A DNA stretch of 37,126 bases from a virus. The stretch covers positions 1-37,126 of the IMG/VR virus record IMGVR_UViG_3300031623_001463; one strand, written 5' to 3'. Made by a program: the position numbers and the translations under genes. This document shows positions 15,035 through 22,978 of the stretch, one piece after another. The notes below the pieces were generated by a model. That model saw nothing but the letters and a program-made list of their open reading frames with translations. It was not told the DNA's origin and ran no database searches. Every line of letters starts with the position of its first letter. Position 1 is the stretch's first letter.

Positions 15035-17036
15035 CCTTTCGAATAACATCTTCGGTCTTATCATCATCTAATCTAAGAATTTTGCTTACGAGAGAAGATT
15101 TATTAACAATATCTCTATAAGATCTTATGTTGGAATTCCAAAGTTTATTTGCTCTAACTTTTCCAATATGAGGTAGATTGCACAAGCCAACCAAATAATC
15201 GTCTACCCCATAAACAACTCTGGTTTGAAGATCCCCCAACCACTCTTTTTGATCCCATTTTGCACTCATGGAATCAATCGACTTTAAAACCGTTGCCAGA
15301 CGAGGAAAATCCATTTGAAGCCCTCTCATATATGGGTTAAAGGTCTGACTGGGCAAGCCTTTAAGCAAAAGGTGATATGCATAAGCTGCTTTTATGACAG
15401 GCTTTTTAATGTTCCCAAACATTTTCCTTATACGAGCAGAAAAAGAAACCATTTCTTCTTCTTCATTTTTACTAACTATGCCAAGCCTACAAGATTCCAC
15501 ACTAGCAAGAGCCATTGAAATTGCATAATCATTATCCTGTCTATTATTTTCAAATATACTAGAAAAATTCCTTCTAAGATCAGCAACGTCAAAAGGATCA
15601 AAATAAAACATGCTGGATATCTTTCCTACCGCATTGACCTTATATTCTCCTTCATACTCTCTAATAATTCCTTTTTTTAACAACAAATCAACCAATTGAT
15701 CAATAACATCATCATCTAATTGCATCGACTGAAATGCAGCCAGACTTCTGGCGTACCAGTCACGAAAATCATCTTTATTTCTTATATTTCCATGATGGAT
15801 TTCACTTACTACATGAAACGCCATTATTTTATGATGACCACCTAAAGTGTCAAGCATTTGTGATTCAATATTTTGTTTCCTATTTAATTTCTTTACATAA
15901 TGATCCGCCTGACTCTCAGGAATTAAAATATAAACATCCCCTGACGGATCATATTTTGGGCGACCAGCACGACCTGACATTTGTTGAATGTCATAATTTT
16001 CTACTTGGCTCAAACCACGATGAACCCCCAAGATTACAACACGACGAGCCGGTAAGTTTAATCCCCACGCTACTGTTGATGTGGCAACCAAAACTCTAAG
16101 GTCTGGATCTTCCTTAAAGTCCCTCTCTAATTTGAGTCTTTTAGCTTTTGTCAAATCCGCATTATGATACCCACAATTAATCCCTGCACGCTCAAGAGCC
16201 GTCTTCATATGTCGCCCAGTTCGCTTGGTATGAGAAAACACAAGGAACTTGTCATCTGGGTAGTCTTCTACGATCTGTAGGGCATGAGCGACCTTCTGAA
16301 GCTCTCTGTCCTCATATTTTTTATCACCATCATAGCATTTCTCATAATGGATAGTTAAAGGACAAGGCCGATAGGAAGATTCAATTAAATATGTTTCTTT
16401 TTTTGTTAATTCGTAACTTACCCATTCCCCAATTTGATCCACATTTGGCATCGTAGCAGATAAAAACACAAGTCTAATGTTTGGATTGACTTCTGTAAAT
16501 TTCATCAATGCTGCTTCTAAGTGATCCCCTCTGCCATCGACTCCTATAAGATGAAATTCATCAACAACCAAAGTCCCAACTTCAGAAAGAAATCTATTTC
16601 CCTCTGATTTATGGTTGCGACATCTATGACTAAGCATTTCGCTTGTCATCAAGATTAAATTTGCCGCAGCCAACTCTTTTTTGCGATCTTCAGTTATGCG
16701 ATAATCACCTGTGCAAATAGAAATCTTCAAATCTTTAAAATGGTGATCATCAGACGACCAATCATCAATCTTTTCTTGTGCCAATGCCTTCAAAGGACTC
16801 AAATAAAGGCCCTTGCCGCCTCTCTCACGCACTTCGTTGCTAAGAAACATCTCCGCTATCGCCGTTTTGCCAGAAGACGTTGAAGAGGCTATTATGGCGT
16901 TACAATCCCTATTATAAATCTCATAAGCTCTTGATTGAACAGGATTAAATTCATCAAAAGAAAAATTAGCATAATCAGGGAAACTGCTAGCTGGAATTAA
17001 CTCATTTTGGTCTCCAAGTTTAATAATCGCTGGCAT
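15015..17036 (-). CDS. Ski2-type superfamily 2 DNA/RNA helicase
   Basis: A 673-residue helicase. Walker A is ASSTSSGKTAI (residues 50-60), motif Ia SPLKALAQEK, motif II VVDEFHLIG (DEFH in place of DExH/DEAD, 159-162), motif III FLSATMPN, motif V ATSTVAWGLNLPA and motif VI QMSGRAGRP (352-360). The C-terminal third is helical and ends with a helix-hairpin-helix-like stretch (LCNLPHIGKVRANKLW), as in Hel308/Ski2-like proteins that unwind forked DNA. This suggests a role in replication restart or recombination. TATAAT (plus 17048-17053) then GAGGGTG precede the ATG. Confidence 0.92.
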   Translation of the reverse strand: MPAIIKLGDQNELIPASSFPDYANFSFDEFNPVQSRAYEIYNRDCNAIIASSTSSGKTAIAEMFLSNEVRERGGKGLYLSPLKALAQEKIDDWSSDDHHFKDLKISICTGDYRITEDRKKELAAANLILMTSEMLSHRCRNHKSEGNRFLSEVGTLVVDEFHLIGVDGRGDHLEAALMKFTEVNPNIRLVFLSATMPNVDQIGEWVSYELTKKETYLIESSYRPCPLTIHYEKCYDGDKKYEDRELQKVAHALQIVEDYPDDKFLVFSHTKRTGRHMKTALERAGINCGYHNADLTKAKRLKLERDFKEDPDLRVLVATSTVAWGLNLPARRVVILGVHRGLSQVENYDIQQMSGRAGRPKYDPSGDVYILIPESQADHYVKKLNRKQNIESQMLDTLGGHHKIMAFHVVSEIHHGNIRNKDDFRDWYARSLAAFQSMQLDDDVIDQLVDLLLKKGIIREYEGEYKVNAVGKISSMFYFDPFDVADLRRNFSSIFENNRQDNDYAISMALASVESCRLGIVSKNEEEEMVSFSARIRKMFGNIKKPVIKAAYAYHLLLKGLPSQTFNPYMRGLQMDFPRLATVLKSIDSMSAKWDQKEWLGDLQTRVVYGVDDYLVGLCNLPHIGKVRANKLWNSNIRSYRDIVNKSSLVSKILRLDDDKTEDVIRKAKSLYK

Positions 17037-17105
17037 AATACACCCTCATTATACGCCCTCATTTGAAAACAAAATGGGACGACCGCTTTTAATAACAATA
17101 ACAAA

Positions 17106-17372
17106 TTAGGATCTTCTAGAAGATTGAGGCCTTTTAAGCCTATTCAATCCTATGCCAACTTCAATAGATAAAACCTCTAACATTTGATAAAAATCTTCAG
17201 CACCTTCCGCCACCGAAAGCCATTTATCCATTTCTTCATTCTTAGAAACGAAATTAACAGCTTCTCCAAGATCCCCTCCTACTCTTTGAGAAAATCTAGT
17301 TTTTAAAAAAAGCAGTTCCTTATAGGATAAAGATGACACATACTCTTTTAATACACTATTTGAACTTGTCAT
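17106..17372 (-). CDS. Hypothetical small helical protein
   Basis: An 88-residue unknown protein, predominantly helical with heptad-like Leu spacing (LKEYVSSLSYKELLFLKTRF) and a basic C-terminal tail (RLKRPQSSRRS). A GAGGTGA ribosome site precedes the ATG. It lies downstream of nothing obvious, 70 nt upstream of the helicase gene in the same direction, and may be in its operon. Confidence 0.65.
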   Translation of the reverse strand: MTSSNSVLKEYVSSLSYKELLFLKTRFSQRVGGDLGEAVNFVSKNEEMDKWLSVAEGAEDFYQMLEVLSIEVGIGLNRLKRPQSSRRS

Positions 17373-17403
17373 GATTTCACCTCGTTCGTAACTAATGACT
17401 TAA

Positions 17404-17730
17404 ATGATAAACTCCAAAAAACTTGAAGAATTGCTGATCGCAAATTGGACCAGCTTCATAAACTACAGCAAACTTATGGCCCAAATCCTAGAAATAGTTC
17501 GTGACACAGAACTAGCTGTAGTGGAACAATCAACAATTCCAAAAATAGGAATACAAATTAGCCTCTCCAGGTTTGAATTAACACACAACGGATTCTTAAT
17601 ATGGGTAGAATTTAAGGTTCCAAAAGAAGAAAACAAAATCGCAATAGGAACCAGCGAACTAAAATTATTGGCCTCTGGCGATCTCAGTCATATTAAAACC
17701 ATAGGCAACCTTTACTTTATTAACAATTAA
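17404..17730 (+). CDS. Hypothetical protein, 108 aa
   Basis: Not recognised. An N-terminal helix is followed by alternating hydrophobic strands (GIQISLSRFELTHNGFLIWVEFKV), suggesting a small beta-rich domain. No ribosome site is evident before the ATG. It is an isolated rightward gene between leftward ones and shares its stop region (TTAA) with the convergent gene at 17727-18035. Confidence 0.5.
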   Translation: MINSKKLEELLIANWTSFINYSKLMAQILEIVRDTELAVVEQSTIPKIGIQISLSRFELTHNGFLIWVEFKVPKEENKIAIGTSELKLLASGDLSHIKTIGNLYFINN

Positions 17731-18035
17731 ACAACATTTACCAAACGAATGTTTTCACCATCTTCATTAATTATATCTGATTCAAGAAGCATACTATTAT
17801 AGTCTAAGAACCTCAAGCCCAGATTATAAGAATCCAAACTGATCTCTCTCTCATTTTGGCAGGCTGTGATCCAACAGTATTCATCAGCTTTAACTGTCCC
17901 GCTTTTTCCTTCTTGCGTAATTCCAATCTCTAGAACAACCCGATTAGGCAAAAGCAACTCTATAGAACCATGTTCTTCAAGTTGAGAAATAAGTAATCTT
18001 TGAATTTTAGCACTCTGTGCTTTTGAACTTGCCAT
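17727..18035 (-). CDS. Hypothetical protein, 102 aa
   Basis: Not recognised. Beta-like segments (SIELLLPNRVVLEIGITQEG) follow a short basic N-terminal helix; the C-terminal part is acidic. The general pattern (SIEL..P..V.LEIG) resembles the middle of the convergent neighbour at 17404-17730 (GIQISLSRFELT), but I would not claim homology. GGAGG lies about 9 nt before the ATG. Confidence 0.6.
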   Translation of the reverse strand: MASSKAQSAKIQRLLISQLEEHGSIELLLPNRVVLEIGITQEGKSGTVKADEYCWITACQNEREISLDSYNLGLRFLDYNSMLLESDIINEDGENIRLVNVV

Positions 18036-18086
18036 GACTATATGCCTCCAAAACCTATAATAACTGGATTTGGAATTATATAGCCT

Positions 18087-18533
18087 TTAATAAAAATTAA
18101 CCTCACTAGGTTTGATACAGGCATAATTAAAACCTTCGTAAGAACACTCCTTATCCTCTGGTGGGTATAATAAATTACCGACTTTATCAATTGATCGTGT
18201 CCAACAATAAACTTTATTTGAGTCCGAAAAAAATTCTATAAACGATAAAGCTTCGTCGCCTAAAACCCTTCTGGCTATTTTGCAAATAAGAACGAACGGA
18301 AGAAACGGAACGTTTCTTCCCATTATTTGAATGCTTTCTAAATAATGACTTTCATAATCAGCCTTGCTATAGTGAATATCAACATCGTATCCATCGACAC
18401 AAAAAGATGATGTTTTCAATGGGCTTAAGACATCTTCTTCAGAACGACTTCCTAAAGGGTAATTATGAACTATCAACCTTTCGCCTAATCGTTTTAAGTT
18501 AATAATTTCTTTATCAAAATTTCTATCTCTCAT
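18087..18533 (-). CDS. Hypothetical protein, 148 aa
   Basis: Not recognised. The sequence suggests an alpha/beta fold, with VDGYDVDIHYSKADYESHYLESIQI in the middle and a Cys/Tyr-rich end. PFLPFVLICKIARRVLG is the only strongly hydrophobic stretch and is probably a buried helix. A GGAGG ribosome site precedes the ATG, with TATAAT (plus 18545-18550) just upstream of it. It follows the amidoligase-like gene by 33 nt and ends with the words NYACIKPSEVNFY, perhaps a partner of that enzyme. Confidence 0.6.
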   Translation of the reverse strand: MRDRNFDKEIINLKRLGERLIVHNYPLGSRSEEDVLSPLKTSSFCVDGYDVDIHYSKADYESHYLESIQIMGRNVPFLPFVLICKIARRVLGDEALSFIEFFSDSNKVYCWTRSIDKVGNLLYPPEDKECSYEGFNYACIKPSEVNFY

Positions 18534-18566
18534 TATGCCTCCATATTATATATGAAAAAAAAGATG

Positions 18567-19595
18567 CTAAATAAATTTCTTAGAATAAATAAGATCTCCC
18601 CCTACTGGGTATAATAATTTATTAATCTCACCTAATCCTAGTATTAAAAACATCTCAGAAACTTGAGAATTAGAAACAAATCTAGAATGCGTACTCCAAA
18701 ACCCATCACAATCTAATAGAGAACCATTCTTCTTTAATCTTGCTAAAAACCAATCCCTAGTTTGCTTGACCCCTTCTGATAGAGTCTTGTTGCTATCCCA
18801 AAATCCCAATAATCTAAAAACGTCTTTTGCATCTAGCCATAAAAAAGACGACCATGGATCTCCCTCTGCATAATGTCCGGGGATTCCCATTTTGCTGGTG
18901 ACATTGATAAAATGGACAATAAGCCTAACCCAGTTTTTAACCAAAAATGGGTCAAGACACCCCGAATTTCCTATAATCCTAAACTCTATAGTTTCCCGCT
19001 TCCCCTTCTTGAGGTGATAGGTGTTTAAAGAATAATATTTTACATTTCCTAACCTAGAAATAAGAAGAGATGGGGACATTTCCGCATCATGTCCAATTAG
19101 ATCAGTCAAACCTATAAACTGACAATAACGATTGCTCTTTCTCTCGTGAGGAACCGAGTCAAAAAAAACCGGCTCGCATTTGATCCAATAATACAAAACC
19201 GAGGCCAACTCGCTCTCTGACAGGTCCGCCACTTCAACATGAACGTGTAAAGAGCACCTCTCATCCGCCGCAATTGACTCATCATTAGAAAACCCTTCAA
19301 CAACACGGCATATGTCTTTAAGACCTTTCCACCCCTTAGACACGGGAGAACAGACCTCTATGCCACAACTCGAATCAGGTTTGACAATCCAGAATTCGTT
19401 ATTATGAGTATGATGCCACTTGGCTATTTCTACAGTTTTGCTTAAAGATCTAGAAATTAAATTAGCGACATAATCAGAACCAACAGGGTTCTCCCTTGTC
19501 AGCGGTCTGCTGCGTCCGTCCAGCGAATTCAATTCAATCTCAACACCAAAACGTCTGCTGTAATCGAATCCCAAATAATCATCACTCATATCCAT
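18567..19595 (-). CDS. Amidoligase-like enzyme (ATP-grasp-related COOH-NH2 ligase family)
   Basis: A 342-residue protein. RRFGVEIELNSLDGRSRPL (from residue 14), KPDSSCGIEVCSPVSKG, CSLHVHVEVADLS, NRYCQFIGL and the late ETIEFRIIGNSG follow the order of motifs seen in putative amidoligases (the Amidoligase_2 group related to glutamine synthetase and glutamate-cysteine ligase). The conserved E-x-E and the His-x-His-x-E are the expected metal/ATP ligands. Such enzymes join a carboxylate to an amine to make peptide-like bonds, for example in cell-wall or protein modification; the substrate here is unknown. No ribosome site is visible. It is divergent from the gene at 19666, with a palindrome between. 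Confidence 0.72.
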   Translation of the reverse strand: MDMSDDYLGFDYSRRFGVEIELNSLDGRSRPLTRENPVGSDYVANLISRSLSKTVEIAKWHHTHNNEFWIVKPDSSCGIEVCSPVSKGWKGLKDICRVVEGFSNDESIAADERCSLHVHVEVADLSESELASVLYYWIKCEPVFFDSVPHERKSNRYCQFIGLTDLIGHDAEMSPSLLISRLGNVKYYSLNTYHLKKGKRETIEFRIIGNSGCLDPFLVKNWVRLIVHFINVTSKMGIPGHYAEGDPWSSFLWLDAKDVFRLLGFWDSNKTLSEGVKQTRDWFLARLKKNGSLLDCDGFWSTHSRFVSNSQVSEMFLILGLGEINKLLYPVGGDLIYSKKFI

Positions 19596-19619
19596 AAATT
19601 TATTTTAAAAACCTACAAA

Positions 19620-19641
19620 TTTAAATCAAGCTTGATTTAAA
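19620..19641. promoter_or_regulatory. 22-bp perfect palindrome, candidate operator
   Basis: The half-site TTTAAATCAAG is followed directly by its exact reverse complement. It sits in the 70-nt gap between two divergent genes, 25 nt upstream of the start of a putative DNA-binding protein. This is the classic position for an autoregulatory operator. TACAAT and TAATAA lie just downstream as possible -10 elements for the rightward gene. Confidence 0.6.
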
Positions 19642-19665
19642 ACTACAATGTAATAAAATGGTGAT

Positions 19666-20142
19666 ATGAAAAAAATTAAAAATAGACAATGCCTTTTGCT
19701 GAAAACTAAAGACAAAAGAGAATTCCTAACTGAGAAAAGCAATTATTCTTTGCTTTTGGAATTTTCTAAAAAATTTAGTCTCGAAGTGTCTGTCGTAAAA
19801 ATAAAAAAAGCAACACTCCTAGAACTAAGCGAACTTGCCGCTGCTTTCTGTAATCCGAATCATTTAAATGAAGAAATAACTTATGAATTAATTGAAACAA
19901 AAATATCTCAAATTAAAAAACCTCGCAATAACATTATAAAAACTTCAGAAAGATTAGATGAATATATAAAGAAAGAATTTTTAGCAAGTAAAATTGTATC
20001 ATTAAAAAAACTTAAAAGAAGATTTTCAGGATACGAACTGACTGATTCCTGCTTATGCAACCACATAAGAAAAATACGGAAAGAATTAGAAGCGGAAGGA
20101 TATAAAATAAACAAAGATAAATCAGAATATAATATTATTTAA
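19666..20142 (+). CDS. Basic protein with possible winged-helix DNA-binding C-terminus
   Basis: A 158-residue Lys-rich protein. The N-terminal half is alpha/beta. Residues 105-150 (EYIKKEFLASKIVSLKKLKRRF ... LCNHIRKIRKELEAEGYKI) look like a helix-turn-helix or winged helix, with a final strand (YKINKDKSEYNII) as the wing. The gene stands next to a perfect palindrome, which supports a regulator reading. The identification is by pattern only; an RNA-binding protein is also possible. Confidence 0.55.
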   Translation: MKKIKNRQCLLLKTKDKREFLTEKSNYSLLLEFSKKFSLEVSVVKIKKATLLELSELAAAFCNPNHLNEEITYELIETKISQIKKPRNNIIKTSERLDEYIKKEFLASKIVSLKKLKRRFSGYELTDSCLCNHIRKIRKELEAEGYKINKDKSEYNII

Positions 20143-20150
20143 AAAGCATT

Positions 20151-20348
20151 TTATCTACGAGCGACAATAACAAACCAGGCAGGACCATCTGGAGCTACGC
20201 TAAAAACTTCCCACCGACCATTAAGAGAAAGATTATTTAATTCCTCTTCTAAATCCAAAACACTAGAGCGAATAACCTTCCATTCATACTCTGTGTATCT
20301 AGTCGAACTCAACGTGCAACTGTTTCTTACCGATGTATCTTCCGACAT
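20151..20348 (-). CDS. DUF4177-like small protein
   Basis: A 65-residue protein whose middle and end (YEWKVIRSSVLDLEEELNNLSLNGRWEVFSVAPDG) follow the pattern of DUF4177-type small phage/bacterial proteins: a strand, a helix, then a Trp-containing turn and two strands ending in WFVIVARR. The function of that family is unknown. Its ATG overlaps the recA-like stop by one base (TAATG), so it is translated from the same mRNA. Confidence 0.6.
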   Translation of the reverse strand: MSEDTSVRNSCTLSSTRYTEYEWKVIRSSVLDLEEELNNLSLNGRWEVFSVAPDGPAWFVIVARR

Positions 20349-21541
20349 TAGAGATCCTCTTCGCTTTTTAATTCTATTTCTTCTAAATCTTTAGCATCTT
20401 CTCTGTGAATGGCCAACTGATACTCCGACAAGTAATCTTTCACCTGTTCTTTAGACTCCGCATCAATCAAGGAAGGACACCGATATAAAACATCTTCCGG
20501 CACATCATTGCGAGCCATACTGCTTCTAAACTTGATCTCCTCGCCAGCGGCCCAAGGTTCTTTAACAGTAAAACTTCCTTTTCCACTTACATCAATTCTC
20601 TCAGACATAATCAAAGTATTTAAAAGGCCAGAAAGCGGATTTATACCACGATCAAAATAAAGTTGAACATTTTCGGTTTCCATGAAAGGCCGAAAAGTTT
20701 TATTTTTCACATTTTTAATTTTCATATTAATTCCAACAATAGACCCGATCTTGGAATTCTCAATTTTCTTTTGAGTTTGTGTTCTAATACGACATGAAGC
20801 ATAAAAAGGCAACGCATTGCCCCCTCCTCCTGTCGTTTCAGGGCTACCAAACATAACGCCTATTTTTTCACGAGTCTGATTAATCACAACCATAGTTGCA
20901 TTCTGTTCTTCCAATATAGGAGTCAACTTTCTAAACTCCCGACTGCAAATCTTGGCACGCTCGCCAGGTTGTTCCTTGCCACCAACAATCCTCTTCCAAT
21001 CAGCATCTGTGTAGCCTTCAGGAAGGTCAACCTCTCTGTATTCTCTAGCACTAGGCGACACACTAATAGAGTCATATACAATTACTATGGGAACCTCTAT
21101 GCCTTTAACCGATCTAACCTTCTTGATTACCGTGTGTACCTTCGTAAACACCTCCTCCAATGTCTGGGGGGTGTATCTAATAACTTTAGATACATCGACA
21201 TGACTAGCCGATTGAACAAAATCTTTGTTTATAGTATTTTCACAATCTAAATATATTGGGAACCCACCAAGCTTCTGGCAGCCACGAATAACATTAGTAG
21301 CAATAAGAGATTTGCCTGATGAGGCCGGACCATATATCTCTGTAAGTCTACCGCCCGGAACTCCGCCATTTATATATCTGCCGCTGCAAACAAAGTTAAC
21401 TGCCAGATTCCCAGTATCCACAAAATATTTAATACTATCTATATCGTCTAAGACGCTGCCCCCCGTATCGGCAGCAAGATCCGAGAACAGATCGGCTACT
21501 GGGTCGTCGGATGCCGTTGTTTTTTTATTCTTCTTCGCCAT
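20348..21541 (-). CDS. RecA/UvsX-like recombinase
   Basis: A 397-residue recombinase. Walker A is GPASSGKS (residues 71-78), Walker B PIVIVYDSIS (151-160) and the DNA-binding loop L2 region is GVMFGSPETTGGGGNALPFYAS (228-249), close to bacterial RecA. The catalytic Glu region YLDCENT (97-103) is intact. The N-terminus (KKNKKTTASDD) is a disordered basic linker. It should form filaments on ssDNA and promote strand exchange, in phage recombination-dependent replication. Neighbours include the zinc protein overlapping its start (21525-21728) and the SSB gene further upstream. Confidence 0.95.
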   Translation of the reverse strand: MAKKNKKTTASDDPVADLFSDLAADTGGSVLDDIDSIKYFVDTGNLAVNFVCSGRYINGGVPGGRLTEIYGPASSGKSLIATNVIRGCQKLGGFPIYLDCENTINKDFVQSASHVDVSKVIRYTPQTLEEVFTKVHTVIKKVRSVKGIEVPIVIVYDSISVSPSAREYREVDLPEGYTDADWKRIVGGKEQPGERAKICSREFRKLTPILEEQNATMVVINQTREKIGVMFGSPETTGGGGNALPFYASCRIRTQTQKKIENSKIGSIVGINMKIKNVKNKTFRPFMETENVQLYFDRGINPLSGLLNTLIMSERIDVSGKGSFTVKEPWAAGEEIKFRSSMARNDVPEDVLYRCPSLIDAESKEQVKDYLSEYQLAIHREDAKDLEEIELKSEEDL

Positions 21542-21728
21542 TTATTATCTCGCCTAAAGTATCAATGATAGAAATATAACGACTGCAATCAGGGCAAGGT
21601 TTGATTGGATTAAATCCCACGTCATCTATGAACATCCAATATGTTTTATCATGCTGACATATACAACAAAATTTTTCAACAAGACAAAGTCCATTTTGCC
21701 TTGATAAAATAAGATAATCTTTATCCAT
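21525..21728 (-). CDS. Small zinc-ribbon protein upstream of recA-like gene
   Basis: A 67-residue protein with C21, C22, C24 and C45-x2-C48 (KFCCICQHD ... KPCPDCSRY), a probable zinc ribbon, and an acidic C-terminus. It overlaps the recombinase start by 17 nt, which suggests translational coupling. A GGGGAAT ribosome site lies about 8 nt upstream of the ATG. Function unknown; a role with the recombinase is possible from position. Confidence 0.65.
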   Translation of the reverse strand: MDKDYLILSRQNGLCLVEKFCCICQHDKTYWMFIDDVGFNPIKPCPDCSRYISIIDTLGEIINGEEE

Positions 21729-21761
21729 TGTAATTCATTCCCCTACCAATAAGACATTCAA

Positions 21762-21767
21762 ATTATA
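21762..21767 (-). promoter_or_regulatory. Possible -10 element of the recA-like operon
   Basis: TATAAT on the minus strand, 34 nt before the ATG of the zinc protein that leads the operon and just after the SSB terminator. No good -35 sequence is found at 17 bp. Confidence 0.4.
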
Positions 21768-21794
21768 TCTTAATCCAAAAATAAAAACAATATA

Positions 21795-21829
21795 AAAACG
21801 CCTGAGCAGCAGAACCACTCAGGCGTTTT
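21795..21829 (-). terminator. Rho-independent terminator after the gp32-like gene
   Basis: A perfect 12-bp stem, AAAACGCCTGAG (21795-21806) and its reverse complement (21818-21829), with an 11-nt loop. Read leftward it is followed by TTTTTATATTG. It separates the SSB gene from the recA-like operon, which then has its own TATAAT. Confidence 0.92.
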
Positions 21830-21852
21830 CAAGATTGTCAAAAAACTTGTTT

Positions 21853-22878
21853 TTACCCTAAATTTCTTAACTCTTTAAGAAAGTCGTCATCAGCCAAAAC
21901 CTCATCATCCCCGTCATCAGATGACGCTTCTACCTTTTCTGCTGGCGGGGCAGACTCTTCTGGTGTGGTAGACTCTTCTACATCAAAAGGTGCGGTCTCA
22001 CCACTCGCCGCACCTGCGACCTCTTGAGACTTCATTGAATCAGGCACGGGAAGAGTAACAGCCGGTGCGCCTTCAAGTTTAAATTCCGAAGGATCAAACC
22101 CGCCAGAAGCGTTCTCCTGTGCCACTCCAAGGAACATCTTAAGTTCATGCTTAAGCTCCTCTTCTGTCTTTAAGCTTCGAAGAGAAGAAAGGTCATGAAG
22201 TCCCGAAAGCCATTCTTTCGCACTATCTTTAGTGCCAAGAGGGGAAGGTTCAAGGAACTTGGATTCGTTATAATTAGGATAAGATTGAGATCCTGATTTT
22301 CTCATTCTCTTAATTAATTTAAAATCACGACCTTCCACCAAGTCACTAATGTCACCCAACGGAGACTCGCCAAGTTCCTCATCACCCACAATAGCACGAA
22401 TGATCATTTTGTGAACAGTCTTGCCACATGAAAAAATCTTAGGACCAACATTTTCCTCAGTTTCTCCATTAGCACCAATTTGAGAACGTACTATGACGTT
22501 ATAGTAATATCTCTCAATCGGCTTAATAGAACGAGCCTTAGTTTGAAAAGCGTCTGCTTCATCAGCACTAACGCCATCCTTCTCCGACTCTCTCCACAAC
22601 CAATTATAATATTCACAAACCGAACACTGGCCGAGCCATCTGGCGCCTTCAAGTTCTCTCGGACAATGTACGTTACGACCATTCATTCTATGTGTTCTAG
22701 TCGCACAATAAAAACTAGACCCCTTAGAAGGCGGTAGAAATCTCAAGGTGACAGCGCCATTTCCTTCAGGCATGCGAACAAAATTGTTTAAAAAATTATT
22801 ACTATTTTGCCCTGAGTCGGATAGCCGACTCGATTCCTGATTAATGTCACCAATATTTAGTTTTTCATAGTTACTCAC
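21853..22878 (-). CDS. gp32-like single-stranded DNA-binding protein
   Basis: A 341-residue T4 gp32-type protein that coats ssDNA in replication and recombination. The zinc site is visible as H63, C72, C85 and C88 (T4 uses H64, C77, C87, C90), followed by aromatic residues of the OB-fold (YYNWLW, ERYYYNVIV). The N-terminal residues are short and polar. The last 70 residues are acidic, ending DDDFLKELRNLG, the usual partner-binding tail. The start is GTG (22878), with GAGG about 8 nt upstream; no ATG is available nearby. It has its own promoter and terminator, fitting the high dose needed. Confidence 0.92.
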   Translation of the reverse strand: MSNYEKLNIGDINQESSRLSDSGQNSNNFLNNFVRMPEGNGAVTLRFLPPSKGSSFYCATRTHRMNGRNVHCPRELEGARWLGQCSVCEYYNWLWRESEKDGVSADEADAFQTKARSIKPIERYYYNVIVRSQIGANGETEENVGPKIFSCGKTVHKMIIRAIVGDEELGESPLGDISDLVEGRDFKLIKRMRKSGSQSYPNYNESKFLEPSPLGTKDSAKEWLSGLHDLSSLRSLKTEEELKHELKMFLGVAQENASGGFDPSEFKLEGAPAVTLPVPDSMKSQEVAGAASGETAPFDVEESTTPEESAPPAEKVEASSDDGDDEVLADDDFLKELRNLG

Positions 22879-22937
22879 GTTTGTTACCTCGTTTTTAAAA
22901 AGTTAAGAAATTGTTTTCGTTCTTGTCATTCAGTTTA

Positions 22938-22966
22938 ATTATAGTTTTCTTTCAAGTCAAGTTCAA
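22938..22966 (-). promoter_or_regulatory. Sigma70-like promoter of the gp32-like gene
   Basis: On the minus strand TTGAAC (plus 22961-22966) and a perfect TATAAT (plus 22938-22943) are separated by exactly 17 bp. The predicted start is about 50 nt upstream of the GTG, leaving room for a leader with the GAGG ribosome site. It is the best host-type promoter seen in this window. Confidence 0.75.
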
Positions 22967-22978
22967 AGAACTAGGTTT

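Noticed and set aside
17406-18035. The convergent genes at 17404 and 17727 as a duplicated pair
   Set aside because: Only a vague similarity of beta-strand pattern is seen; no shared motif long enough to claim common origin.
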